NCBI GenBank assembly: GCA_002441265.1
Contig: DJVQ01000056.1
Span: 81,793-114,905 of the forward strand
Length of the DNA stretch: 33,113 nt
Source of the DNA: Syntrophaceae bacterium UBA6252
GTDB taxonomy: Bacteria; Desulfobacterota; Syntrophia; Syntrophales; UBA6807
Direction of reading: 5' to 3'
The notes under the pieces were generated by a model. That model saw nothing but the letters and a program-made list of their open reading frames with translations, was not told where the DNA came from and did not search any database. Made by a program: the position numbers and the translations under genes. Positions 16,078 through 24,813 of the stretch are shown in pieces. Positions within the stretch are counted from its first letter, which is position 1, and each line of letters starts with the position of its first letter.

Positions 16078-18912
16078 ATGGACGGTGCGGGCGTTTTCAA
16101 CAGGCTGTCGATGCTCTTCCTTCTGTTCCTCCTCCTTGCCGCCGTTCCGGCACGGGGCGGCGAAGTGCCGGGAGACGGGGGAACCGCCGTCCCGGGGCGC
16201 TCCCCCTCCGTCCTGGCCGGGTATCATGTCCGGGTGGATCCCCCCTGCGGGGCCGCGAAGCCCCTGACTAAAATGGCCGAAAGCCTTCTGGCCCTGTTCC
16301 TCCGTGAGGGGGCCCCTCTGGACGGGAAACGCCTCGACGAGGCCCTGAACGCCCTCCGGGAGACGGGGTGTTTCGCGGAGGTCCGCGCCGGGCGGGAGGA
16401 ACTCCCCGGGGGCGTCGTTCTGTCCTTTGATCTGAAGGCGCTCCCCCGGGTCCGGGACATCCGGATCCATGGGAACTTTCCCCTCTTCGAAAGCGACGTG
16501 CGAGGCGTGATGACCCTTTCACCGGGGGACGGCCTGCCTGCGGACGGGCCGGAAAAGGAAGCGGAACGAATCGCCGAACGGTTCCGGAAGGAAGGATTCA
16601 TCCGTCCGGAGGTCGCCGTCGCCGTCGTGGAGGACCGGGACGCCCTGGCCGCCGACCTGGACATCACCATCCGGAAGGGCGGCCATTATGTCCTGAGAAG
16701 CCTGGCCTTCCAGGGGAACCGCGCCTTCGACGACGGGACCCTGGAGTGGCGGATGAAGACCTGGAGGGGCCGCTTCTTTGCCGGGCTGACCGGCCGGTTC
16801 CGTCCGGGTGCCCTGAGGGAGGACCTGGAGACCCTCACCGCGTTTTACAGGGGGAGGGGATTCGCCGACGCGCGCCTGGAGGAGGCCGTCTCGATGGACG
16901 GGGAGACCGGCGGGGTGGACGTCCGGGTGACCGTCTCCGAGGGTGACCGGTACGAGGTTTTCTTCGAGGGGAACCGGACCTTCCGGGGTTCGGCCCTCCT
17001 GAGGGACGTGGTCCTCTTCCGGGAGGGCAATTCCTACGGCCTGGGGATTCTCCGTTCCGCCTCCCGGATTCGGGAACGATACCGGAACGAAGGGTTTCTT
17101 CAGGTCCGGGTGACGCCGGAGACGGAACGGGAGGGCGCGGAGGGCGAGGGGGTCCGCCGGGTCCGTTTCCGGATCGACGAGGGGCCGCGGACCCTTGTCG
17201 AATCGGTCGCCCTTTCGGGGAACACGGTCTTTCCCCGGGAAAAGCTGACCGATGAGATCCTGACGCGGCCGCCCGGATGGTTTCACGAGGGCGCCTTCGT
17301 CCCGGATACCCTGGAAGAGGACATCGGGGCGGTTCGTTCCCTCTACGCCCGGGAAGGATACCGGTTCGTCGAGGTCCGGGAGGACCTGTCCTGGAAGGAC
17401 GACCGGCGGAAGGTGGCGGTGGCCCTGACCGTCCGGGAGGGTGCCCGGACGGTGATCGGGGAGGTGGCCTTCCCGGGGCTTCGGGCCCTCACGGAACGGG
17501 AAGCCCTGAAACTCGTCTCCCTGAAACCCGGCGAACCCTTCCGGGAGGAGGGGCTCCGGGCCGACGAGAACGTCCTGGGGCGGGCCGTCTCCCGGAAAGG
17601 ATACCCCCACGTCCGGGTGAGGGGCGAGGCGGCGTTCGGGGAGGACGGGAAAACGGCCCGTCTGGCCTACCGGGTCGAGGAGGGACCCCCCGTCACCGTG
17701 GGGAACGTCTTCTTCTCCGGCAATTTCAAAACCAGGACGGATCTCCTCCGGGAGACGATGGCTCTCGAGGAGGGGACCCCCTTCACCCTGGAGGCCGTTT
17801 TCGAAGGCCAGAGAAAACTGAGGAACATGGGGATCTTCGATTCCGTCCAGGTCAGGACGTTCGGGCTTGCGGAGAAGGAGGAGCGGGCGGACCTGCTGGT
17901 GAGTCTTGCGGAAAAGAAGCCTTACTTCTTCGACGTGAGCCTGGGGTACCAGTCGGACAAGAGATTTTACGGAAAGCTGGGCGGGGGGAACCGGAACCTT
18001 TTCGGACTGAACAAGAAGCTGCGCATCAGCGCCGAGTGGAGCGAAACGAGCGACCAGTACGAAATCGGGATCACCGAGCCCCGCCTCCTCGGAAGCCCCG
18101 TTTCCGCGACGGCGATCCTGTTCCGGGAACGGAAGACCGAGTTCAACAAGGATTTCGGGACGAAAAGCTACGGTCTTTCCACGGGCGTCTCCTATCCCTG
18201 GACCCCGCGGCTGACCGCCGGCCTCGGGGCGAGGCTGGAACGGAAATCATGGTTTCCCGTCGGGACGGACGTTCTCTCGGAGGAGGCCTCCGGCGAAGGG
18301 TACGGCGAGGCCCGGGACATCCTGACCGGGACGCCGTCCGTCACCTGGGACACCCGGGACTCCTTTCTCAAGCCCAGGAAGGGCCTGTTCTCCTCTCTCG
18401 CTGTGGACGTTTCCAGGGGGTTCACCAATTCGCTCGACGATTTTCTGAAATACCGCCTCGACCTGAGATACTATGTGACGCCGTGGGATCGTCTCACCGT
18501 CGCCCTCATGGGCCGGGCGGGGTATCTGACGCCTTACGGCGCAACGGACTCCGTTCCCGACGACCAGCTCTTCTACCTCGGCGGCGCCTTCAGCGTCCGC
18601 GGTTACGACGAGAACATGCTGTATTACGATGCCAGTGGAAACGCCCTGGGCGGCATGGTTTCCCTGATGGGCAGCGTGGAATTCAGGATCGACCTGGGAA
18701 AGGATTTCGAGTTCGACGTTTTCTTCGATTCGGGCCGTCTCAGGCAGTTCAAGACGGACCCCGACCTCCCGTCGGTCCGGTCGTCGGCCGGCTGCGGGTT
18801 GCGGTACATGACGCCTGTGGGTCCCATCGGGATTCTTTACGGATTCAAGCTGAACCGGCAGGAGGGGGAGGGCGCGGGGCGGTTCCATCTTGCCGTGGGG
18901 TACACGTTTTAG
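16078..18912 (+). CDS. Omp85/BamA-family outer-membrane protein with about seven POTRA domains
   Basis: Outer-membrane assembly protein of 944 aa. A signal peptide (LSMLFLLFLLLAAVPARG, about residues 10-27) is followed by about 570 residues that divide into seven POTRA-sized units beginning near 48, 124 (VRDIRIHGN), 203 (LRSLAFQGN), 290 (YEVFFEGN), 371 (VESVALSGN), 458 (IGEVAFPG) and 538 (VGNVFFSGN). The barrel starts near 614, contains the Omp85 lid-loop motif SVRGYDEN, and ends in GYTF with a terminal Phe, the barrel signal. E. coli BamA has five POTRA units and TamA three, so the count is high. Pairing with tamB suggests a TamA-like role, but a BamA role is equally possible. A GTG nine bases upstream overlaps the tamB stop and is an alternative start. 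Confidence 0.92.
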   Translation: MDGAGVFNRLSMLFLLFLLLAAVPARGGEVPGDGGTAVPGRSPSVLAGYHVRVDPPCGAAKPLTKMAESLLALFLREGAPLDGKRLDEALNALRETGCFAEVRAGREELPGGVVLSFDLKALPRVRDIRIHGNFPLFESDVRGVMTLSPGDGLPADGPEKEAERIAERFRKEGFIRPEVAVAVVEDRDALAADLDITIRKGGHYVLRSLAFQGNRAFDDGTLEWRMKTWRGRFFAGLTGRFRPGALREDLETLTAFYRGRGFADARLEEAVSMDGETGGVDVRVTVSEGDRYEVFFEGNRTFRGSALLRDVVLFREGNSYGLGILRSASRIRERYRNEGFLQVRVTPETEREGAEGEGVRRVRFRIDEGPRTLVESVALSGNTVFPREKLTDEILTRPPGWFHEGAFVPDTLEEDIGAVRSLYAREGYRFVEVREDLSWKDDRRKVAVALTVREGARTVIGEVAFPGLRALTEREALKLVSLKPGEPFREEGLRADENVLGRAVSRKGYPHVRVRGEAAFGEDGKTARLAYRVEEGPPVTVGNVFFSGNFKTRTDLLRETMALEEGTPFTLEAVFEGQRKLRNMGIFDSVQVRTFGLAEKEERADLLVSLAEKKPYFFDVSLGYQSDKRFYGKLGGGNRNLFGLNKKLRISAEWSETSDQYEIGITEPRLLGSPVSATAILFRERKTEFNKDFGTKSYGLSTGVSYPWTPRLTAGLGARLERKSWFPVGTDVLSEEASGEGYGEARDILTGTPSVTWDTRDSFLKPRKGLFSSLAVDVSRGFTNSLDDFLKYRLDLRYYVTPWDRLTVALMGRAGYLTPYGATDSVPDDQLFYLGGAFSVRGYDENMLYYDASGNALGGMVSLMGSVEFRIDLGKDFEFDVFFDSGRLRQFKTDPDLPSVRSSAGCGLRYMTPVGPIGILYGFKLNRQEGEGAGRFHLAVGYTF

Positions 18913-18957
18913 AGGGAAGTGCTCCCGTTTCATCCGGTGTCCCCATTCTTCCCGCGA

Positions 18958-18986
18958 TTGACGGGAACGGGAAAAGCGCCTATGCT
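18958..18986 (+). promoter_or_regulatory. Sigma-70-like promoter for the second EamA gene
   Basis: TTGACG (18958-18963), a 17-nt spacer and TATGCT (18981-18986), about 75 nt before the ATG at 19062. Confidence 0.55.
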
Positions 18987-19061
18987 GCAGCTTTCTTTTT
19001 CGGCATGGGTGGAAAGGGAAAGACGAATGAACGAACGGGGCCGGTTCAGGGAGGGGCGCCG

Positions 19062-19982
19062 ATGATTTCCGGAGCGACCCGGGGATATGTCGCCGTCATG
19101 GGGGCCGCCCTCCTGTGGGCCTCCTGCGGGACCGTCGGCAAGGCCCTCATCCAGACGGGGATCACCCCGTTCCAGCTCGTCCAGGTCAGGGCCACCTTTT
19201 CGGTGGTCGCCATCGGCCTGTTCTTCCTGTTCGGGAAACGGTCCCACTTCCGTGTCCGCCCGGGGGATCTGTGGTATTTCCTCCTCCTCGGCGGCGCCCT
19301 CGTCCTGCTTCAGTTCACCTATTTCATGACCATCAGCAAAATCCAGGTCGCCGCGGCGATCCTCCTCGAGTACCTGGCGCCGATTCTCGTGGCCGTCTAT
19401 GCCGTGGCGTTCTGGAAGGAGCGCCTCACCGCGCCCAAGCTGGCCGCCCTTCTGCTGGCCGTGGGGGGGTGCTACCTGGTCGTCGGGGGGTACAGTCTCG
19501 ACCTCCTCCGGATGAACCGGGAAGGCATCCTCTGGGGGCTCTTTTCCGCCCTCGCCTTCGCCGCCTACACCCTTCTCGGCGAGCGGGGGATGCACCGGTA
19601 CCGGCCCTGGACGGTCGCTTTCTACTCCTTTCTGTTCGCGGCTCTGATCCTGAACGTGGTCCACGAACCCTTCCGGTTCCTCCGGGTCTCCCTGACCCCG
19701 GGCCAGTGGGGCGTGTTCCTTTACATCGTCTTTGCCGGGACGGTCATTCCCTTCGGCCTGTATCTTCTGGGCGTCAATTACATCCGGTCCACCCGGACGA
19801 TGATCACCGCCACCCTGGAGCCCATTTCGGCGGCTTTCATGGCGTTTTTCCTCCTCGGCGAGGTTCTCGGGCCCCTCCAGGTGGCGGGGGGGCTCCTGGT
19901 GGTCGCCGCCATCGTCCTGCTCCAGCTGGGCAGGGAGTTCGACGCCCTGACCCCCGACGAGGTCCGCCGATATAATTCTTGA
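19062..19982 (+). CDS. DMT-superfamily EamA transporter
   Basis: Inner-membrane transporter of 306 aa with ten hydrophobic segments in two EamA repeats. The first begins VAVMGAALLWASCGTVGKAL and ends in LLEYLAPILVAVYAVAFWKE; the second ends in ATLEPISAAFMAFFLLGE near residue 265. The two repeat ends carry the conserved E-P/A-P and (W/L)-x-E features. The substrate is unknown, an exported metabolite or amino acid. GGGAGGGG lies 6 nt before the ATG. Its last codons contain the -35 box of the downstream liv promoter. It is only distantly similar to the EamA protein at 2307-3281 and is not a recent duplicate. Confidence 0.9.
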   Translation: MISGATRGYVAVMGAALLWASCGTVGKALIQTGITPFQLVQVRATFSVVAIGLFFLFGKRSHFRVRPGDLWYFLLLGGALVLLQFTYFMTISKIQVAAAILLEYLAPILVAVYAVAFWKERLTAPKLAALLLAVGGCYLVVGGYSLDLLRMNREGILWGLFSALAFAAYTLLGERGMHRYRPWTVAFYSFLFAALILNVVHEPFRFLRVSLTPGQWGVFLYIVFAGTVIPFGLYLLGVNYIRSTRTMITATLEPISAAFMAFFLLGEVLGPLQVAGGLLVVAAIVLLQLGREFDALTPDEVRRYNS

Positions 19983-20007
19983 CATGCCCACGGCCCTTTT
20001 CTATACT
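19979..20007 (+). promoter_or_regulatory. Strong sigma-70-like promoter of the liv-type operon
   Basis: TTGACA (19979-19984), a 17-nt spacer and TATACT (20002-20007), the best consensus match in the window. It overlaps the stop of the upstream transporter gene. The predicted start near 20014 gives a leader of about 190 nt before the binding-protein ATG. Confidence 0.75.
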
Positions 20008-20031
20008 CCCCTCGCCGAATGAACCCCGGTT

Positions 20032-20073
20032 GGGTCCCGTTCCCGGTAAGGGTACGGGACCCGATTTCTTTTT
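20032..20073 (+). terminator. Hairpin with U-tract: terminator of the EamA gene or attenuator of the liv operon
   Basis: GGGTCCCGT (20032-20040) and ACGGGACCC (20054-20062) form a perfect 9-bp stem with a 13-nt loop, followed by GATTTCTTTTT. Because the liv promoter lies upstream of it, transcripts from that promoter must read through, so it could act as an attenuator. Confidence 0.65.
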
Positions 20074-20203
20074 CCCGCAATTCCGGAAACGTCCGGGACC
20101 GGGAAAGGGGGCGAAGGAGGGGAGAAAGGAACAGGGGGCGGGAAGGAAGGCTCCTTCCCGGAGGATCGGAAATGTTTTCTTTTCAGAAGGAGCGCAGTGG
20201 AAA

Positions 20204-21358
20204 ATGAAGATTTCAAAGGTATTGCTCATTGCGGGGATGTGTCTGGCGGTCATGGTTTCGTCCGCTTTCGCGGCGGACAAAAAACCGGTGGTCATCGGTC
20301 TCCAGGGGCCCATCACCGGTCCGTGGGCGTATGAGGGGCAGATGGCGAAGCAGTCCTGTGAAATCGCCGCATCGCTCATCAACAAGAAAGGCGGGATCCT
20401 GGGGGGGAGAATGGTGGAAGTCCGCGTCGTCGATGACGCCGGAGAGCCGAAGACAGGCGCCCTGGCCGCCCAGAAGCTCGTGGGCCAGAAGGACGTGGTG
20501 GCCTCCGTCTCGACCTACGGCTCGTCGGTGTGCGAAACCGCTTCGACCATTTACGAGAAGTACAAAAAGGTGAACATCGGCTACGGTGTCACGGCGGTAC
20601 GGCTTACCCAGAGGAATTTCAAGTACTTCTTCCGGACCTGCGGTCGGGACGATTCCCAGGGCCGGTTCTTCGCGGATGCGGTTCCGGCGAAGTTCAACGC
20701 CCGGAAGATCGCCATCATGCACGACAACACGGCCTTCGGGAAAGGGCTTGCGGAAGACACGAAGAAGGCCCTTGAGCCCATGATCAAGGACGGGAAGGTG
20801 CAGATCGTCTATTTCGACGCCGTCACCCCCGGCGAAAAGGATTTCCGTGTCCCCCTGACCCAGCTGCGGGAAACGAAGCCCGACGTCTGGTACTACACGG
20901 GATACTATGCCGAAGCGGCCCTCCTGCTCACCCAGGCCCGGGAAATCGGGATCACCTGTCCCTTCGTCGGCGGCAACGCGGCGATCAACGACGAATTCGT
21001 GAAGATCGCGGGCGTCGACATCGCCAAGGGATGCTACATGACGAACGAACCCCTGCCCGGGGATCTTCCCTACGCGGAAGCGAAGGAATTCCTCGCCGCC
21101 TACAAGGACAAGTTCGGCGAGATCCCGTCGAGCCCCTGGCCCATCTATGCGGCGGACGCCCTCAACATCATCGCCTATGCGGTGGACAAGACGAAATCGA
21201 CCGATTCGAAGGTGCTTGCCTCCTATCTGAGAGATTCGGTGAACGGCGTTCCCGGGATCACCGGCCCCATCGGGTTCACCGAGCAGGGAGACCGGGAGGG
21301 GGTTCCCTTCTATCTCTACACCGTGGACGACCAGGGGAAGATCGTCGTGTCCAAGTGA
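20204..21358 (+). CDS. Branched-chain amino-acid-type (LivK-like) periplasmic binding protein
   Basis: Type I periplasmic binding protein of 384 aa that delivers its ligand to the Liv permease encoded downstream. The signal peptide is residues 1-24 (VLLIAGMCLAVMVSSAFAA). Family features are VVIGLQGPITGPWAYEGQ near residue 29, SLINKKGGILGGRMVEVRVVDD in pieces near 58, and PDVWYYTGYYAEAALLLTQARE near 228. AAGGAG precedes the ATG by about 10 nt; the open frame continues upstream to 19979 but that part is leader. In related operons these proteins bind branched-chain amino acids, aromatic acids or other carboxylates; the ADP-forming acyl-CoA synthetase downstream makes an organic acid possible. 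Two further Cys residues in the mature part are unremarkable. Confidence 0.93.
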   Translation: MKISKVLLIAGMCLAVMVSSAFAADKKPVVIGLQGPITGPWAYEGQMAKQSCEIAASLINKKGGILGGRMVEVRVVDDAGEPKTGALAAQKLVGQKDVVASVSTYGSSVCETASTIYEKYKKVNIGYGVTAVRLTQRNFKYFFRTCGRDDSQGRFFADAVPAKFNARKIAIMHDNTAFGKGLAEDTKKALEPMIKDGKVQIVYFDAVTPGEKDFRVPLTQLRETKPDVWYYTGYYAEAALLLTQAREIGITCPFVGGNAAINDEFVKIAGVDIAKGCYMTNEPLPGDLPYAEAKEFLAAYKDKFGEIPSSPWPIYAADALNIIAYAVDKTKSTDSKVLASYLRDSVNGVPGITGPIGFTEQGDREGVPFYLYTVDDQGKIVVSK

Positions 21359-21382
21359 GACGGGGAGAGGGCTGAAATCTTC

Positions 21383-22294
21383 ATGGGCGTCTTTTTCGAG
21401 CAGCTGATCAACGGGCTGACCATCGGGTCCTTCTATGCCCTCATCGCCCTCGGGTACTCCATGGTGTACGGGGTCCTCAAGCTGATCAACTTCGCCCACG
21501 GGGATTTCTTCACCCTCGGCTCCTATATCGGATACACGCTTCTCGTCTTTGCCGTTTCCTTCATCACGGCCCATTTCGGTCTGTGGGGCGGGCTGGTCGC
21601 GGCCCTTCTGGTGGCCGCGGCCAGTGTCGCCCTGGTCGGGGTTTTCGTGGAACGGGTGGCCTACCGTCCCATCTACCCGGCGGGGCGCCTCCCCGCGGTG
21701 GTGTCCGCCCTGGGCGCCTCCATCGTCCTGCAGAACGCCATCATGGTGATCTGGGGCCCCCGGTACCAGGCCTACCCGGCGGCGCTCATCCCCAACGTCC
21801 ATCTCCAGATCGGAAACATCCACATCACCCTGCTCCAGATCCTCATCCTCGTCCTCTCATTCGCCCTCATGGGGATCCTCTACACGATCATCCAGAGGAC
21901 CACCTTCGGGGCCGCCGTCCGTGCGACGGCGCTGGATCGGGACACGGCGTCGCTCATGGGGATCAACTTCAACCGGATCATTTTTTTCATCTTCACCCTC
22001 GGGCCCGCCCTGGGGGCCATGGCGGGGGTCATGGTGGGGATGTACTACCGCCAGATCAGCTTCGCCATGGGATGGAACTACGGTCTCAAGGCCTTCACCG
22101 CGACCATTCTCGGAGGGATCGGGAATCTCCCCGGGGCGATGTTCGGAGGGCTCATTCTCGGGGTGCTCGAGATGTTCGGGGCCGCTTACATTTCGGCGGC
22201 CTGGAAGGACGTCTTCGTTTTTCTGATTCTCATCCTCGTCCTCATTTTCCGGCCCACGGGTCTTTTCGGGGAGAAAGTGGCGGAGAAGGTCTGA
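21383..22294 (+). CDS. livH: Branched-chain amino-acid-type ABC transporter permease (LivH family)
   Basis: Inner-membrane permease of 303 aa with about eight hydrophobic helices. The N-terminus FFEQLINGLTIGSFYALIALGYSMVYGVLKLINFAHGD, seen in pieces, is the LivH hallmark. The cytoplasmic coupling loop contains RATALDRDTASLMGIN near residue 178. The C-terminus GMYYRQISFAMGW through ILGGIGNLPGAMFGGLILG is also conserved. It pairs with the LivM-type protein encoded immediately downstream to form the heterodimeric channel. The start has GGGAGAGGG upstream and lies 24 nt after the binding-protein stop. Confidence 0.95.
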   Translation: MGVFFEQLINGLTIGSFYALIALGYSMVYGVLKLINFAHGDFFTLGSYIGYTLLVFAVSFITAHFGLWGGLVAALLVAAASVALVGVFVERVAYRPIYPAGRLPAVVSALGASIVLQNAIMVIWGPRYQAYPAALIPNVHLQIGNIHITLLQILILVLSFALMGILYTIIQRTTFGAAVRATALDRDTASLMGINFNRIIFFIFTLGPALGAMAGVMVGMYYRQISFAMGWNYGLKAFTATILGGIGNLPGAMFGGLILGVLEMFGAAYISAAWKDVFVFLILILVLIFRPTGLFGEKVAEKV

Positions 22295-22297
22295 GTG

Positions 22298-23263
22298 ATG
22301 GAATCGTCCCGGTCTCAAGGTTCAGGCCGTTTTTTCGGGTCCCGTCAGGGGACCCTCATGGCCGTCGTGGCGGCTTTTTTCATCTATCCTTTCGTGGTCG
22401 GCGACTATCACATCGACATCGCCTTCTTTTTCGGCATCTACGCGCTCCTCGGACTCAGCCTCAACATCGTCCTCGGCGAAGTCGGCCTTTTCGATCTCGG
22501 CCACGCGGGCTTTTATGCCATCGGGGCGTACACCACAGCCATCCTCAACACGAAGTACGGCATCCCGGTGCTGCTGCTGTTGCCCGTGAGCGCCGTCGCA
22601 GCGGGGCTTTTCGCCTATCTCGTGTGTTCCCCCATCATTCATCTCCGGGGGGACTACCTGTGCATCGTCACCATCGGCATGGGAGAGATCGTCCGCCTCG
22701 CCCTCATCAACAACCCCTTGGACCTCACCGGGGGGCCGAACGGCGTCTTCGGCATCGACTTCCCGAGCCTGGGGGGAATTTTCGTCATCGATTCCCCCAT
22801 CAAGTACTACTTTCTCATCTGGACCGTCGTCGCGCTGACCATCATCGGGCTTCTCCGGCTCCAGAAATCCCGGATCGGCCGGGCCTGGAACTGCATCCGC
22901 GAGGACGAAGTGGCCGCCGGGTCGAGCGGGATCGACGTCAGGCACTACAAGCTCCTCGCCTTCATGCTCGGGGCGGCACTGGCGGGCGTGGCGGGGAACA
23001 TCTACGCGAGCAAGCTCATGTGCGTGTCCCCGGAGAGCTTCACCTTCTGGGAATCGTGCCTGTTCTTCTGCATCGTTCTCATCGGGGGAATGGGGTCCAT
23101 CCCCGGCGTTCTCATCGGGGCGGCGGCGATCAGCCTGTTCCCTGAAATCCTTCGTCCCTTCGCCATGTACCGGATGATGTTCTTCGGCATCGCCATGATT
23201 CTCATGATGATGTTCCGGCCCGGCGGCGTGTGGCCCCGGAAAAGAGGGGAGGGCGCGCCATGA
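22298..23263 (+). CDS. livM: Branched-chain amino-acid-type ABC transporter permease (LivM family)
   Basis: Inner-membrane permease of 321 aa, second half of the channel. Family signatures are ALLGLSLNIVLGEVGLFDLGHAGF in pieces near residue 50, RGDYLCIVTIGMGEIVRL near 118, and LGAALAGVAGNIYASK near 227, with GGMGSIPGVLIGAA near the C-terminus. A GTG directly after the livH stop (22295) precedes the ATG in frame; either could be used. Its stop overlaps the start of livG as ATGA, indicating coupled translation. Confidence 0.95.
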   Translation: MESSRSQGSGRFFGSRQGTLMAVVAAFFIYPFVVGDYHIDIAFFFGIYALLGLSLNIVLGEVGLFDLGHAGFYAIGAYTTAILNTKYGIPVLLLLPVSAVAAGLFAYLVCSPIIHLRGDYLCIVTIGMGEIVRLALINNPLDLTGGPNGVFGIDFPSLGGIFVIDSPIKYYFLIWTVVALTIIGLLRLQKSRIGRAWNCIREDEVAAGSSGIDVRHYKLLAFMLGAALAGVAGNIYASKLMCVSPESFTFWESCLFFCIVLIGGMGSIPGVLIGAAAISLFPEILRPFAMYRMMFFGIAMILMMMFRPGGVWPRKRGEGAP

Positions 23264-24042
23264 ACGGCTCGTCCCCCGCAGTCCTGGAAACGAGGAACCT
23301 GACGAAAATCTTCGGCGGGCTCACGGCGGTTGGCCGGTTCGATCTCGAGGTCCGGCAGGGGGAAATCCTGTCTCTCATCGGGCCCAACGGGGCGGGCAAA
23401 ACGACGGTGTTCAACGTGGTGACCGGCATTTACCGCCCCGAGGAAGGACAGGTCCTTTTCCGGGGCGAGGACATCACCGGATGGAAGCCCCACCAGATCG
23501 TGAAAAGGGGGGTGGCCCGGACCTTTCAGAACATCCGTCTCTTTCCGAACATGACCTGCCTGGAAAACGTCGTCGCGGGACAGCACAGCAGGGGCGCTTC
23601 CGGCGTCTGGTCGTCCATTTTCCGGACGAGATCCCAGAGGGTGGAGGAGTCCCGGTTCTTCGAAAAGGCGGACCGTTGCATCGACCGGGTGGGCCTTTCC
23701 CGGTTCCGGAACGAACTCGCGAAAAACGTTCCCTACGGAAGGCAGCGGATGCTGGAGATCGCCCGCGCCCTGGCATGCGAACCGGCGCTTCTTGTTCTCG
23801 ACGAACCGAGCAGCGGCCTGAACGCCGTGGAGACGGAGGAACTCATGAGGTTCCTCGAGGACCTCATCCGGGAGGACGCCCTGACGATTCTCCTCATCGA
23901 ACACGACATGAACGTGGTCATGGGGATCTCCCACAGGGTGGCCGTCATGGAAGAAGGCCGCAAGATCTCCGAGGGCAGGCCGGAGGAGATCTACCGGGAC
24001 CCGCGGGTGATCGAGGCCTACCTGGGGAAGGAAGAGAACTGA
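23260..24042 (+). CDS. livG: Branched-chain amino-acid-type ABC transporter ATP-binding protein (LivG family)
   Basis: Cytoplasmic ATPase of 260 aa. Walker A GPNGAGKTT is near residue 45, and the LivG-specific GVARTFQNIRLFPNMTCLENV is near 85, in pieces. Walker B is LLVLDEPSSGLN near 180, and the H-loop LLIEHDMNVVM follows. The ABC signature reads NVPYGRQRMLEIARAL, where most relatives have LSYGQQ or LPYGQQ, so the second position (V for L or P) and R for Q differ slightly. The ATG sits in the livM stop (ATGA) with GGGAGGG upstream. An in-frame ATG at 23230 lies inside livM and is not needed. It forms the ATPase pair with LivF. Confidence 0.95.
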   Translation: MNGSSPAVLETRNLTKIFGGLTAVGRFDLEVRQGEILSLIGPNGAGKTTVFNVVTGIYRPEEGQVLFRGEDITGWKPHQIVKRGVARTFQNIRLFPNMTCLENVVAGQHSRGASGVWSSIFRTRSQRVEESRFFEKADRCIDRVGLSRFRNELAKNVPYGRQRMLEIARALACEPALLVLDEPSSGLNAVETEELMRFLEDLIREDALTILLIEHDMNVVMGISHRVAVMEEGRKISEGRPEEIYRDPRVIEAYLGKEEN

Positions 24043-24045
24043 TCG

Positions 24046-24792
24046 ATGGCGCACCTCCTGGTGATCGAAGACCTTTCCGTCCGTTACGGGGCCGTGGAAG
24101 CCCTCGACGGGGTCACCCTGTACCTGGACGAGGGGGAGATCGCCACCGTTCTCGGCGCGAACGGCGCGGGAAAGACGACACTCCTCAACGCCATCTCGGG
24201 AATCGTTCCCGCAAGCGGCGGAAGGATTCTCTACCGGGGGGACCTCCTGGGGGACGAACCGGCCTATCGGATCGTCGAGAAGGGAATCTCCCATTCCCCG
24301 GAGGGGAGAAAGGTCTTCGCGACCCTGACCGTGGATGAGAACCTGAACCTGGGCGCCTTCGTGTACCGGAAGAAGAAAAGGGAGGTCTCCGAGGCCAAGG
24401 AACGGGTCTTTTCCCTCTTTCCCATCCTCGGGGAAAGGAGAACCCAGCTTTCCGGAACCCTGTCGGGAGGCGAGCAGCAGATGCTCGCCATCGGGAGAGC
24501 GCTCATGAGTTCGCCCCGGGTTCTTCTTCTCGACGAGCCTTCCCTGGGACTGGCGCCGATCCTGGTCAACCAGATATTCCGGATCATCGGCGAGATCAAC
24601 CGCCAGGGAACCGCCATCCTTCTCGTGGAACAGAACGCCCACAAGGCCCTCGGCATCGCCCACAAGGGATACGTCCTGGAAAGCGGCAACCTTGCCATGT
24701 CCGGGTCGGCGGCGGAACTGCGGTCCAATCCGAAAATTCAGGAAGCCTACCTGGGCGGATCCGCCCTTCGGAAAAAAGCCGGGCCGCTGTAA
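24046..24792 (+). CDS. livF: Branched-chain amino-acid-type ABC transporter ATP-binding protein (LivF family)
   Basis: Cytoplasmic ATPase of 248 aa, partner of LivG. Walker A is GANGAGKTT near residue 40, the signature LSGGEQQMLAIGRALM near 139, Walker B LLLDEPSLGLAP near 161, and the LivF-type switch ILLVEQNAHKAL near 193. It starts 3 nt after the livG stop. The C-terminus ends AYLGGSALRKKAGPL, a little longer than usual. The five transport genes are complete and in the classic order. Confidence 0.95.
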   Translation: MAHLLVIEDLSVRYGAVEALDGVTLYLDEGEIATVLGANGAGKTTLLNAISGIVPASGGRILYRGDLLGDEPAYRIVEKGISHSPEGRKVFATLTVDENLNLGAFVYRKKKREVSEAKERVFSLFPILGERRTQLSGTLSGGEQQMLAIGRALMSSPRVLLLDEPSLGLAPILVNQIFRIIGEINRQGTAILLVEQNAHKALGIAHKGYVLESGNLAMSGSAAELRSNPKIQEAYLGGSALRKKAGPL

Positions 24793-24813
24793 GGCGTCCC
24801 CGGGAGCCCCTCC

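Noticed and set aside
19979..20203. N-terminal extension of the LivK-like protein
   Set aside because: It holds the promoter and terminator hairpin; the signal peptide begins at the ATG 20204.
20019..20207. Leader peptide of the liv operon
   Set aside because: It has no ribosome-binding site, no run of regulatory codons and a long basic tail; noted only as a remote option.
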